Shown here: piece by piece, positions 51,073 through 60,088 of the stretch
Numbering within the stretch: position 1 is the stretch's first letter
How the letters are laid out: each line of letters opens with the position of its first letter
Notes under the pieces: generated by a model
Databases searched by the model: none
Told to the model about the DNA's origin: nothing
What the model saw: the letters and a program-made list of their open reading frames with translations, nothing else
Position numbers and translations under genes: made by a program
Source: JAEMQF01 sp963775015
GTDB taxonomy: Bacteria > Pseudomonadota > Gammaproteobacteria > Burkholderiales > Burkholderiaceae_C
Direction of reading: 5' to 3'
NCBI GenBank assembly: GCA_963775015.1
Contig: CAVZHI010000007.1
Span: 186,001-250,000 of the forward strand
DNA length: 64,000 bases

Positions 51073-52116
51073 ATGGACATCACCCAGCTGCTTGCGTTTT
51101 CGGTCAAGAACAAGGCGTCGGACCTGCACCTGTCCGCCGGCCTGCCGCCCATGATCCGGGTCCACGGCGACGTGCGCCGGATCAACATCGACGCGCTGGA
51201 CCACAAGCAGGTCCACGACATGGTGTACGACATCATGAACGACTCGCAACGCAAGGCTTACGAAGAAGCACTCGAGTGCGATTTCTCGTTCGAGATCCAG
51301 GGTTTGGCGCGCTTTCGCGTCAACGCGTTCAACCAGAACCGCGGCGCCGGCGCCGTGTTCCGGACGATTCCGTCGAAGATTCTGACGCTCGAACAGCTCA
51401 ACGCGCCGAAGATCTTCGCCGAATTGGCGATGAAGCCGCGCGGCCTCGTGCTCTGCACGGGGCCCACGGGTTCGGGCAAATCAACGACGCTGGCGGCGAT
51501 GGTGAACCACCTCAACGAAAACGAATTCGGCCACGTGCTCACGGTCGAAGACCCGATCGAATTCGTCCACGAGTCGAAGAAGTGCCTGATCAACCAGCGC
51601 GAAGTCGGCCCGCACACGCTGAGCTTCGCGAACGCGCTGCGCTCCGCGTTGCGCGAAGACCCGGACGCGATCCTGGTCGGCGAAATGCGCGACCTGGAGA
51701 CGATCCGCCTCGCGCTCACGGCTGCCGAAACCGGCCACCTCGTGTTCGGGACGCTGCACACCTCGAGCGCGGCAAAAACGGTGGACCGTATCGTCGACGT
51801 GTTCCCCGCCGCCGAAAAGGAGATGGTGCGCGCGATGCTCTCCGAATCGGTGATCGGCGTGATCTCGCAGACGCTGTGCAAGCTGAAGGACGGATCGGGG
51901 CGCGTCGCGGCGCATGAAATCATGCTCGGCACGGCGGCGATCCGGAATCTGATCCGCGAGAACAAGGTCGCGCAGATGTACTCGTCGATCCAGACCGGCA
52001 ACAACATGGGCATGCAGACGCTCGACCAGAACCTGGCGGATCTGGTGCGGCGCAACGTCGTCACCCCGGCCGAAGCGCGCACCAAGGCCAAGTTCCCGGA
52101 AAACTTCCCGGGTTGA
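51073..52116 (+). CDS. pilT: Type IV pilus retraction ATPase PilT
   Basis: This 347-residue hexameric ATPase drives pilus depolymerisation. Walker A GPTGSGKST is at 130-138. The Asp box (VEDPIEFVHESKK), Walker B (DPDAILVGEMRD), His box (GHLVFGTLHTSSA) and the retraction motif AIRNLIRENK are all present. The start DITQLLAFSVKNKASDLHLS is typical of PilT. Confidence 0.96.
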   Translation: MDITQLLAFSVKNKASDLHLSAGLPPMIRVHGDVRRINIDALDHKQVHDMVYDIMNDSQRKAYEEALECDFSFEIQGLARFRVNAFNQNRGAGAVFRTIPSKILTLEQLNAPKIFAELAMKPRGLVLCTGPTGSGKSTTLAAMVNHLNENEFGHVLTVEDPIEFVHESKKCLINQREVGPHTLSFANALRSALREDPDAILVGEMRDLETIRLALTAAETGHLVFGTLHTSSAAKTVDRIVDVFPAAEKEMVRAMLSESVIGVISQTLCKLKDGSGRVAAHEIMLGTAAIRNLIRENKVAQMYSSIQTGNNMGMQTLDQNLADLVRRNVVTPAEARTKAKFPENFPG

Positions 52117-52158
52117 TCCCGAGCCACGGCCGCTGCCTCACTGACACAGGACTGCAAG

Positions 52159-53295
52159 ATGGAAAGAGACCAAGCCTCCAAGTTCGTCAACGACCTGCTG
52201 CGCTTGATGGTGTCGCGCGCCGGATCGGACCTCTTCCTCACTGCCGACTTCCCGCCGGCGATCAAGGTCGACGGCAAGGTCACGAAAGTCTCGCCGCAGC
52301 CGCTCACCGGCCAGCACACGATGGCGCTGGCGCGCTCCGTGATGAACGACAAGCAGGCCGCGGAGTTCGAAAAGACGAAGGAATGCAACTTCGCGATCGC
52401 GCCGCAGGGCATCGGCCGGTTTCGCGTCAACGCCTTCATCCAGCAAGGCCACGTCGGGCTCGTGCTGCGGACGATTCCGCAAGTGCTGCCGACGATCGAC
52501 ACCATGAACCTGCCGCACATCCTGAAGGAAGTCGCGATGACCAAGCGCGGCCTGGTGATCTTCGTCGGCGCCACGGGGTCGGGCAAGAGCACGTCGCTCG
52601 CGGCGATCGTCGACCACCGCAACGAGAACTCCTACGGCCACATCATCACGATCGAGGACCCGGTCGAGTTCGTGCACATGCACAAGAACTGCATCATCAC
52701 GCAGCGCGAAGTCGGCATCGACACCGACGGCTGGGCGCAGGCGCTGAAGAACACGCTGCGCCAGGCGCCCGACGTGATCCTGATGGGCGAGATCCGCGAT
52801 CGCGAAACCATGGAACACGCGGTCGCGTTCGCCGAGACGGGTCACCTGTGCCTGGCAACGCTGCACGCGAACAGCTCGAACCAGGCGTTGGACCGGATCA
52901 TCAACTTCTTCCCCGAAGAGCGCCGCTCGCAGCTGCTGATGGACCTGGCATTGAACCTGAAGGGCCTGATCTCGCAACGCCTCTTGCCGCGCCAGGAGGG
53001 CAAGGGTCGCGTCGCCGCGGTCGAGATCCTGCTGAATACGCCGTTGATCTCGGACCTCATCAACAAGGGTGAAGTGTCAGAGATCAAGGAACTCATGAAG
53101 CGCTCGCGCGAACTCGGCATGCAGACCTTCGACCAGGCGCTGTTCGACCTCTACGAAAACAACCTCGTGACGTACAACGATGCGGTGCGCAACGCCGATT
53201 CGGTGAACGACCTGCGTCTGCAAATCAAGCTGCACAGCCAGCGCGCTCGCAATGTCGATCTCGCCGCCGGCACCGAGCATCTGACGATCGGCTGA
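52159..53295 (+). CDS. pilU: PilT-dependent retraction ATPase PilU
   Basis: This 378-residue PilT paralogue has Walker A GATGSGKST, IEDPVEFVHMHKN, Walker B DVILMGEIRDRE and GHLCLATLHANSSNQALDRI. It is longer at the C-terminus than PilT, as usual for PilU. It follows pilT by 42 bp; PilU supports PilT under load in known systems. Confidence 0.95.
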   Translation: MERDQASKFVNDLLRLMVSRAGSDLFLTADFPPAIKVDGKVTKVSPQPLTGQHTMALARSVMNDKQAAEFEKTKECNFAIAPQGIGRFRVNAFIQQGHVGLVLRTIPQVLPTIDTMNLPHILKEVAMTKRGLVIFVGATGSGKSTSLAAIVDHRNENSYGHIITIEDPVEFVHMHKNCIITQREVGIDTDGWAQALKNTLRQAPDVILMGEIRDRETMEHAVAFAETGHLCLATLHANSSNQALDRIINFFPEERRSQLLMDLALNLKGLISQRLLPRQEGKGRVAAVEILLNTPLISDLINKGEVSEIKELMKRSRELGMQTFDQALFDLYENNLVTYNDAVRNADSVNDLRLQIKLHSQRARNVDLAAGTEHLTIG

Positions 53296-53304
53296 GGCGA
53301 CATC

Positions 53305-54198
53305 ATGTCCGTGAAGACCTACGACGCGGTCGCGCCGCACCGCGTGGCCTTCATCGGCCTGGGCGTGATGGGCCATCCGATGGCCGGCCACCTGGCGCGC
53401 GCCGGGCACCGGGTCACGGTCTACAACCGCACCTCGGCCAAGGCCGCGGCGTGGGCCGCCGAGTACGGCGGCGCGGTTGCGCCCACGCCGAAAGCCGCGG
53501 CGCAGGGCGCGGGCATCGTTTTCTCGTGCGTCGGCAATGACGCTGACCTGCGCAGCGTCGTGCTCGGCGAGAACGGCGCACTCGAAGGCATGCGCCAGGG
53601 TGCAGTCTTCGTCGACCACACGACCACATCGGCGGCGGTGGCGCGCGAGCTCAGCGCACTGGCGCAGGCGCGCGGCGCGAGTTTCATCGACGCTCCCGTC
53701 TCGGGCGGCAACATCGGCGCCGTGAACGGCAGCTTGACCGTGATGTGCGGCGGCGATGTGCAGGGGTTCGACACAATGCGCCCGGTCGCGCTCGCATTTG
53801 CGAAGGCGGTGACGCGCATCGGCGCGAGCGGCGCGGGCCAGCTCACGAAGATGGTGAATCAGACGGCGATTGCCGGCCTTGTGCAAGCCCTGTCGGAAGC
53901 GATTGCGTTCGGCGAAAAGTCCGGTCTCGACATGAAGCTCGTGCTCGAGGTGATCGGGAAAGGTGCGGCGCAGAGCTGGCAACTCGACAACCGCGGCCCG
54001 ACGATGATCGACGCCAAGTTCGACTTCGGCTTCGCCGTCGACCTGATGCGCAAGGACCTTGGCCTCGTGTTCGACGAGGCGCGGCGCAACGGCGCACGCT
54101 TGCCGGTGACGGCGCTGGTCGATCAGTTCTACGCCGACATCCAGGCGCAGGGCGGAAACCGCCTCGACACGTCGAGCCTCGTGAAGCGCCTGCGCTAG
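53305..54198 (+). CDS. NAD(P)-dependent beta-hydroxyacid dehydrogenase (HIBADH family)
   Basis: This 297-residue protein has the N-terminal Rossmann motif FIGLGVMGHPMAGHLARAGH, the substrate-binding signature DAPVSGGNIGA, the catalytic-lysine segment GAGQLTKMVNQT, and the C-terminal KDLGLVFDEARRNGARLP. Members oxidise 3-hydroxyisobutyrate, tartronate semialdehyde or related acids; which one is not clear. It starts 9 bp after pilU, so it may be co-transcribed although functionally unrelated. Confidence 0.88.
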   Translation: MSVKTYDAVAPHRVAFIGLGVMGHPMAGHLARAGHRVTVYNRTSAKAAAWAAEYGGAVAPTPKAAAQGAGIVFSCVGNDADLRSVVLGENGALEGMRQGAVFVDHTTTSAAVARELSALAQARGASFIDAPVSGGNIGAVNGSLTVMCGGDVQGFDTMRPVALAFAKAVTRIGASGAGQLTKMVNQTAIAGLVQALSEAIAFGEKSGLDMKLVLEVIGKGAAQSWQLDNRGPTMIDAKFDFGFAVDLMRKDLGLVFDEARRNGARLPVTALVDQFYADIQAQGGNRLDTSSLVKRLR

Positions 54199-54229
54199 TT
54201 GGCGGCGCAGCGGAGTCGCGCCCCGAGGC

Positions 54230-54859
54230 CTATTTGCTGGCCGCCTTGGGCTGAAGTTCGGCGAGTTCGGCGTCGGTGAGGATGTCGAACACGCGCACGA
54301 CCTTGACCACACCGGTCACGCCGCGCGCCACGTTCGCCGCCTGCGTCGCCTCCTGTTCCGTGACGCGCCCGAGCATGTAGACGACGCCGCGCTCCGTCAC
54401 GACCTTGATCGAATTCGCGTACAAGCCCTTGGCGTCGACGATGCTCGCCTTCACCTTGGCCGACAGCAGCGCGTCGTTGGAGCGCGTGCTGAGCGACGCC
54501 GAACCGCCCACGGCGAGTTCGTTCACGACCGAGCGCACGTTGTCGACACGCGCAACCGCCTGTTCCACCGCCGCCCTGTCGGAATCGGTGACGACGTCAC
54601 CGGTGAGCAGCACGAGCCGGTTGTAGCTGGTCGCACTGACTTTGCCGCGCTCGCCGAGGACATCGCGAATCCGGTTGCCGCTCTTGCTTTCGATGAGTTG
54701 ATCTTCGAGCTGCGTCGCCGCCGTGCGTCGATCGGTCGCGATCATCGTGCCGCCGACGACCGCGCCGCCGACGAACAGCGCTGCGCAGCCGGTCAGAGAC
54801 AAGGCACCCAACGCAAACATCAGGGTCAGCGCCGCGCCGCGCCGCGAGAGTGACGTCAT
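54230..54859 (-). CDS. dolP: Dual BON-domain outer-membrane lipoprotein (DolP/YraP-like)
   Basis: This 209-residue lipoprotein has the lipobox LSLTGCAA. A Gly-rich segment (GGAVVGGTMIATDRRTAATQ) precedes two BON domains (GKVSATSYNRLVLLTGDVV, KVVTERGVVYMLGRVTEQEA). DolP binds anionic phospholipid and supports outer-membrane integrity in E. coli. AGGAGA precedes the ATG at 54859, which overlaps the diaA stop (ATGA). Confidence 0.9.
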   Translation of the reverse strand: MTSLSRRGAALTLMFALGALSLTGCAALFVGGAVVGGTMIATDRRTAATQLEDQLIESKSGNRIRDVLGERGKVSATSYNRLVLLTGDVVTDSDRAAVEQAVARVDNVRSVVNELAVGGSASLSTRSNDALLSAKVKASIVDAKGLYANSIKVVTERGVVYMLGRVTEQEATQAANVARGVTGVVKVVRVFDILTDAELAELQPKAASK

Positions 54860-55452
54860 AGGTTCTCCTGTTCGCCCAAGAGCTGGTTGTCCACCGCGTC
54901 GCACAGGCAATGCAGCGTCAGGATGTGCACTTCCTGAATGCGTGCGGTGCGCTCGTGCGGCACGCAGATGTGCACGTCGGTGTCGAGCAGCAGCTCGCGC
55001 AACTGGCCGCCGCCGCGCCCGGTCAGCGCGACGACGCTCATTTCCTTCGCGTGTGCGGCGTGCACGGCGGCGAGCACGTTCGCCGAATTGCCGCTCGTGC
55101 TGATCGCGAGCAGCACGTCGCCGGGGGAGCCGAGCGCCTCAACCTGCTTGGCGAAGATCGCCTCGAATGAATAGTCGTTGCCGATGGCGGTGATGATCGA
55201 CGTGTCGGTCGTGAGCGCGATCGCTCCGAGGCCCGGCCGCTCGCGCTCGAAACGCCCGACGAATTCGGCAGCGAAGTGCTGCGCGTCGCTCGCCGAGCCG
55301 CCGTTGCCGCACGCCAGCACCTTGCCCCCGCCGGTGATGCAGCCGACCACGGCAGCGACGGCCTGCGCAATCGGCCGCGCCAAGATCTCGGCGGCCGCGT
55401 ACTTCAAGTCGGCGCTGTCGAAGAATTGCTGTTGGATCCGCTGCTCGAGCAT
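54856..55452 (-). CDS. diaA: SIS-domain phosphoheptose isomerase-like protein (DiaA-like)
   Basis: This 198-residue protein has SIS-domain sequences CGNGGSASDAQHFAAEFVGR and LLAISTSGNSANVLAAV. By family it could be GmhA (sedoheptulose-7-phosphate isomerase) or DiaA (DnaA-binding initiation factor). The yraN-diaA-dolP order divergent from rsmI matches E. coli and favours DiaA. A gap of 72 bp separates it from yraN. Confidence 0.82.
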   Translation of the reverse strand: MLEQRIQQQFFDSADLKYAAAEILARPIAQAVAAVVGCITGGGKVLACGNGGSASDAQHFAAEFVGRFERERPGLGAIALTTDTSIITAIGNDYSFEAIFAKQVEALGSPGDVLLAISTSGNSANVLAAVHAAHAKEMSVVALTGRGGGQLRELLLDTDVHICVPHERTARIQEVHILTLHCLCDAVDNQLLGEQENL

Positions 55453-55524
55453 GGCGGGAATGATATGCCACCCACCCTCGTGGCGCGTTGGCGCGGCTTG
55501 TTTCCTTGCCGCGCTGACCCCTGG

Positions 55525-55893
55525 TTACGCCGCGTCGAACGCACCGCGCAGCCACTCGATGCGGTCCGCGTCGATCGCGACCACGTCGAAGCGGCAGGGT
55601 GGCAGCGCGGGGAGCGCATGCAGGAAATGCTTCGCCGCGAACACGATGCGATGCTGTTTCGCGCTGCCCACGCTCGCGGCCGCGCCGCCTTGCCGGTCCT
55701 GCGCACGCGCTCGCACCTCGACGAAGACCAAGGTTCCATCGCGCTCGCGCATGATGAGGTCAATCTCGCCGCCGCGCGCCCGCGGCCCGCGCGCGACCCG
55801 ATAATTGCGCCGCACGAGGCGCAGGCCATGTTGCTCCAGATGGGCCAGGGCCAGCGCTTCGCCGGCGTCACCCGCTTCTTTTGACGACCCCAT
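55525..55893 (-). CDS. yraN: YraN/UPF0102 endonuclease-fold protein
   Basis: This 122-residue protein of the Holliday-junction-resolvase-like fold has an early GDAGEALALAHLEQHG and the conserved GGEIDLIMRERDGTLVFVEV, ending in a C-terminal FDVVAID strand. The biochemical role is unknown. Its ATG (55893-55891) is the reverse complement of the same CATG that holds the rsmI ATG (55892-55894). An in-frame GTG at 55899 is an alternative start. Confidence 0.9.
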   Translation of the reverse strand: MGSSKEAGDAGEALALAHLEQHGLRLVRRNYRVARGPRARGGEIDLIMRERDGTLVFVEVRARAQDRQGGAAASVGSAKQHRIVFAAKHFLHALPALPPCRFDVVAIDADRIEWLRGAFDAA

Positions 55894-56815
55894 GGCCACA
55901 CCGAATGCTTTTCTGATGCTTCAGGCGGCCGCTGGCGCCGCGGGTGGGCAGGACTACCCGAGGAGCACACTGTACGTCGTCGCGACGCCGATCGGCAACC
56001 TTGCCGACCTGACGCTGCGCGCGATCCATGTGCTGTCGCTCGTCGACGCGATCGCCTGCGAAGACACGCGCCATACCTCGGGGCTGCTGCAAAGCCTGGG
56101 GCTGTCCAAGCCTCTGCTCGCCTTGCACCAGCACAACGAGCGCGAAGGCGCCGCGGCGGTGATCGCGCGGTTGGCGCAGGGTGAACGCATCGCCTACGTG
56201 AGCGACGCCGGCACCCCGGCGGTGAGCGACCCCGGCGCGCTGCTCGTCGCCGCGACTCGCGACGCCGGCTGGCGCTGCGTGCCCGTGCCCGGCGCGAGCA
56301 GCGTCGCCGCGGCGCTGAGCGTTGCGGGCGATGCGCTCGGCGAAGGCTTCCAGTTCCTCGGCTTCCCGCCAGCGCGGGGTGAAGCGCGGTCGCGCTGGCT
56401 GGGGAGAATCGCCACGTGCGAGACGACGCAAGTGTTGCTCGAGGCGCCGCATCGAATCGAATCGTTGGCGGTTGCGCTCGCATCGGCGTGCGGTGCCAGG
56501 CGGATGACGCTGGCGCGCGAGCTGACGAAGCAGTTCGAGACTGTCGTCACGCTGCCCGCAGCCGACGCACCCGCCTGGCTCGCAGCGGATCCGAACCGCT
56601 TGCGCGGCGAATTTGTCGTCGTCGTTCACGCCTTGCCGGCGGCTCCTGGCGAATCTGCCGACGCCGCTGACGACACATTGCTGCAAACCTTGCTCGCCGA
56701 GCTGCCGCTGAAGCAGGCCGTGGCGCTGGCGGCAAGGCTGAGTTCGACTTCGCGCAATACCTTGTACGAGCGCGCGCTGGCGTTGAAGGCGCAAGACCCT
56801 ACCAAGGATCGATGA
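55892..56815 (+). CDS. rsmI: 16S rRNA (cytidine1402-2'-O)-methyltransferase
   Basis: This 307-residue tetrapyrrole-methylase-fold enzyme methylates C1402 in the decoding centre. Signatures: TLYVVATPIGNLADLTLRAI, CEDTRHTSGLLQ, VSDAGTPAVSDPG and VPGASSVAAALSVAG. The ATG at 55892 shares its bases with the divergent yraN start. The 3' end overlaps the convergent carboxyltransferase gene by 17 bp. Confidence 0.95.
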   Translation: MATPNAFLMLQAAAGAAGGQDYPRSTLYVVATPIGNLADLTLRAIHVLSLVDAIACEDTRHTSGLLQSLGLSKPLLALHQHNEREGAAAVIARLAQGERIAYVSDAGTPAVSDPGALLVAATRDAGWRCVPVPGASSVAAALSVAGDALGEGFQFLGFPPARGEARSRWLGRIATCETTQVLLEAPHRIESLAVALASACGARRMTLARELTKQFETVVTLPAADAPAWLAADPNRLRGEFVVVVHALPAAPGESADAADDTLLQTLLAELPLKQAVALAARLSSTSRNTLYERALALKAQDPTKDR

Positions 56816-58646
56816 AGCGCCGGCTGCCCGAGGTGCGCGGCGCCGCCGCCAGCCCGAGCGCCAGCCACGCGCGCGTGCTGGCCGGGTCGATGACGGCGTC
56901 GATCTCGAGCGTTGCAGCCATGTTGATCGCCTTGCCGGCGCTGTACTGTTTGGCGACGAGTTCTTCGAACAGCGCGTCGCGCGCCGCGCCTTGCGGCTGC
57001 GCTTCGAGTTCCTTGCGGTAGCCCAGGCGCACCGCGCCTTCGAGGCCCATGCCGCCGAACTCGCCGCTCGGCCAGGCGGCCGTCGCGAGCGTCTCGTGAA
57101 AACCGCCGCCCGTCATTGCCATCGCGCCCAGTCCGTAGCCCTTGCGCAGGATCACGGCGAACAGCGGCACCTGGAGCTGCGCGCCGACCACGAACATGCG
57201 GCTCACGTGGCGCACCTGGGCCCGGGTTTCAATTTCCGGGCCGACCATGAAACCGGGCGTGTCGACGAGCGAAATCAGCGGCAGTCCGAACGCATCGCAC
57301 AGCTGCATGAAGCGCGCCGCTTTGTCCGCGCCGTCGGCGTCGATCGCGCCGCCCAGGTGCACCGGGTTGCTCGCCATGAATCCCACCGCGCGGCCTTCGA
57401 TTCGCGCCAGCGCAGTGAAGATGGCAGCGCCGAAACCGGCGCGCAATTCGAGCAGCGAGCCGGTGTCGGCGAGCAGGTTCATGACCTGGCGCATGTCGTA
57501 GCTGCGCAAGCGATTCGCCGGCACCGCTTCGCGCAAGGCGGACTGCTCCACCGCGGACCACTCGATTCCGGCAGGCTGAACCGCCGCGCCCTGAAAGTAC
57601 GCCAGGTAGCGGCGCGCGACCTCGGTCGCTTCGGCTTCACCCGGCACCAGGATGTCGATCACGCCGTTGCGCGACTGCACGTCGCTCGGCCCGATTTGTT
57701 CCGGGGTGAATTCGCCCAGGCCGCCACCTTCGATCATCGCCGGGCCGCCCATGCCGATGTTGCTGTCACGCGTTGCGATGATCACGTCGCAGCAGCCGAG
57801 CAGCGCCGCGTTGCCGGCAAAACAGCGGCCCGCAGCGATCCCAACCACCGGCACCTGGCCGCTCAGGCGCGCGTGCGCGGCGAATGTTCCGACGTGCAGG
57901 CCGGCGACGATCGCCACGTCGGTGTCGCCGGGCCGGCCGCCACCGCCCTCGGCGAAGAGCACGACCGGTAGGCGCTGCTCCAGCGCGATCCGCAGGAGTC
58001 GGTCCGTCTTCTGGTGATTCCGGAAACCCTGCGTTCCGGCAAGCACGGTCGCGTCGTACGCGAGCACGACGCAGCGTGACGCCTGCGCGCCGAACAACGC
58101 CGCGTTGACGCTGCCGATGCCCGTGACCATGCCGTCGGCCGGCGTCTGGCGCACCAGGTCGGCGTGGCTGCGCCGCAGGCTTTGCGCGGCCAGCGCCAGC
58201 GCCCCATATTCGACGAAGCTGCCGGCGTCGCACAGTGCAGCGATGTTTTCGCGTGCGCTGCGCTGGCCGCGCGCGTGGCGCTTCGCGATCGCGTCGACGC
58301 GCTGCGCGTCCAGCGTGAAGGCGTGGCGCGCGAGCACCTCTTGCAGGTCGGCGCGAAGCTGCGTGGGGGGTAGCGCGGCGGCAGGAGGTGCGCGGTGCGC
58401 GCTGCTCGCGGCCGCGTCGGCGTGCGGCGGTCCGAGTCGCATCAGCACATCGCCCTGCGCGAGGCTGTCGCCGGCTTGCACGTCGACACTCAATACTTGC
58501 GCGTCGGCGTCGGCGTGCAGCACATGCTCCATCTTCATCGCTTCGACGACGGCGAGCGCCTGGCCCGCGTGCACGCCGGCACCGGCGCGCACGCACAGTT
58601 CGACGACGGTGCACGCCATCGGCGCGCGAACTTCCAAGTGCGGCAT
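56799..58646 (-). CDS. Biotin carboxyl carrier-carboxyltransferase fusion protein
   Basis: This 615-residue protein starts with a complete biotinyl domain (residues 1-72) whose biotin site is Lys38 in VEAMKMEH. A linker of about 35 residues leads into a full PccB/MccB-type carboxyltransferase of about 500 residues (YDATVLAGTQGFRNHQKTDR, VAGRCFAGN-like IAAGRCFAGNAALLG, NIGMGGPAMIEGGGLGEF, LVDTPGFMVGPEIE, RKGYGLGAMAMTGGG). No biotin carboxylase gene is adjacent, so that subunit must be encoded elsewhere. The acyl-CoA substrate is unknown. It lies 31 bp upstream of the dadA stop on the same strand. Confidence 0.88.
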   Translation of the reverse strand: MPHLEVRAPMACTVVELCVRAGAGVHAGQALAVVEAMKMEHVLHADADAQVLSVDVQAGDSLAQGDVLMRLGPPHADAAASSAHRAPPAAALPPTQLRADLQEVLARHAFTLDAQRVDAIAKRHARGQRSARENIAALCDAGSFVEYGALALAAQSLRRSHADLVRQTPADGMVTGIGSVNAALFGAQASRCVVLAYDATVLAGTQGFRNHQKTDRLLRIALEQRLPVVLFAEGGGGRPGDTDVAIVAGLHVGTFAAHARLSGQVPVVGIAAGRCFAGNAALLGCCDVIIATRDSNIGMGGPAMIEGGGLGEFTPEQIGPSDVQSRNGVIDILVPGEAEATEVARRYLAYFQGAAVQPAGIEWSAVEQSALREAVPANRLRSYDMRQVMNLLADTGSLLELRAGFGAAIFTALARIEGRAVGFMASNPVHLGGAIDADGADKAARFMQLCDAFGLPLISLVDTPGFMVGPEIETRAQVRHVSRMFVVGAQLQVPLFAVILRKGYGLGAMAMTGGGFHETLATAAWPSGEFGGMGLEGAVRLGYRKELEAQPQGAARDALFEELVAKQYSAGKAINMAATLEIDAVIDPASTRAWLALGLAAAPRTSGSRRFIDPW

Positions 58647-58677
58647 GTGCTGAGTGTTTGCGCGGAAGCGGGCGCTT

Positions 58678-59940
58678 TCAGGCAGCTTGCCGGTAGCGCG
58701 CCAACGTCAACCCCTTCATGTCAATCGGCGCCGGGCGGCCGCTGATCACTTCGGCCATGACGCGGCCCGTCCCGGCGGCCATCGTCCAGCCCAGCGTGCC
58801 GTGGCCGGTCGCGAGGTACAGGCCGCGTGGGCCGGCGGGCCCCAGCAGCGGCGTGCCGTCGGGCGTCATCGGCCGCAAGCCGCACCAGAACTCGGCGCGC
58901 GCCACGTCGCCGCCGCGCGGGAACAGGTCGCCGACCACATGTTCCAGCGTGCGCTGGCGAGCCGGGTGCAGATGCAAGTCGTAGCCGGCGAGTTCAGCGG
59001 TACCGCCGACGCGAATCCGCTCGCCCAGGCGCGTCACCGCGACCTTGTGCGTTTCGTCCATCACGGTCGATTCGGGCGCGCCGCTGGCGTCGGTGATGGG
59101 CACGGTGATTGAATAGCCCTTCACCGGATAGACCGGGAGCGAAATCCCGAGTGGCGCGAGCAGCAACGGCGAGTAACTGCCCAGCGCGACGAGCGTCGCG
59201 TCGGCTTTCACCGTGCCGGTCGCGGTCGCCACGCCGTGCACCTGCCCGCCGACTTGCAGCAGCCGGTCGATGCGAATGCCGTAGCGGAAGCGCACGCCAC
59301 GCTGCGCCGCCAACGCCGCGAGAGCCTGCGTGAACTTGAAGCAGTCGCCGGTTTCGTCGCTCGGCAGGTGCAGCCCGCCGACGAATTTGTCGCGCACGTG
59401 GGCGAGCGCCGGCTCGTGAGCGAGGCACGCTTCGGCGTCGAGCAGCGCGTGCGCCACGCCGTACTCGCGCAGGACGCCCACGTCGGCGGCGCTCGCATCG
59501 AACTGGCGTTGCGTGCGAAAGAGTTGCAGCGTGCCTTGGGTGCGCTGGTCGTAGTCGATCCCGGTCTGGGCGCGCAACTCGATCAGGCAGTCGCGGCTGT
59601 ACTCCGCCAGGCGCACCATGCGGCCCTTGTTCAGCTTGTAGCGCGCCGCGGTGCAGTTGCGCAGCATCGCCAGTCCCCAGCGCACGAGAGCGAGGTCGAA
59701 GTGCGGGCGGATGACGAGCGGGCGGTGCCGCATCATGAGCCACTTGATTGCTTTCACCGGCACCCCCGGGCCGGCCCAGGGCGCCGAATAGCCTGGCGAC
59801 ACTTCGCCCGCGTTGGCGTAGCTTGTTTCCATGGCGGGAGCCGCGCAGCGGTCGAGCACCGTCACTTGATGGCCGGCGAGCGCCAGGTGGTAGGCGCAGC
59901 TCACGCCGATCACGCCACTGCCCAGAACAACCACGTGCAT
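58678..59940 (-). CDS. dadA: D-amino acid dehydrogenase, small-subunit family
   Basis: This 420-residue FAD enzyme deaminates D-amino acids, classically D-alanine, at the membrane. The FAD motif VVLGSGVIGVSCAYHLA is at the start; ETSYANAGEVSPGYSAPWA, FWCGLRPMTPDGTPLLGP and LYLATGHGTLGWTMAAGTGR are family signatures. The ATG at 59940 gives the homologous N-terminus; the longer frame is not conserved. It is divergent from amn. Confidence 0.93.
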   Translation of the reverse strand: MHVVVLGSGVIGVSCAYHLALAGHQVTVLDRCAAPAMETSYANAGEVSPGYSAPWAGPGVPVKAIKWLMMRHRPLVIRPHFDLALVRWGLAMLRNCTAARYKLNKGRMVRLAEYSRDCLIELRAQTGIDYDQRTQGTLQLFRTQRQFDASAADVGVLREYGVAHALLDAEACLAHEPALAHVRDKFVGGLHLPSDETGDCFKFTQALAALAAQRGVRFRYGIRIDRLLQVGGQVHGVATATGTVKADATLVALGSYSPLLLAPLGISLPVYPVKGYSITVPITDASGAPESTVMDETHKVAVTRLGERIRVGGTAELAGYDLHLHPARQRTLEHVVGDLFPRGGDVARAEFWCGLRPMTPDGTPLLGPAGPRGLYLATGHGTLGWTMAAGTGRVMAEVISGRPAPIDMKGLTLARYRQAA

Positions 59941-60088
59941 GTTGATCAACTCCTTGGCGCGCGAGGATAGCCTGACTTGGGCCGCGACCTTGCACCAAGG
60001 TGTCACCGCGCGCTCGTGCAGGGAACCCGGCGTGCGCCGGATGCCGCCACAATGCGAACCAGCATTCCGTCCCCGCATCACGTTTGAC

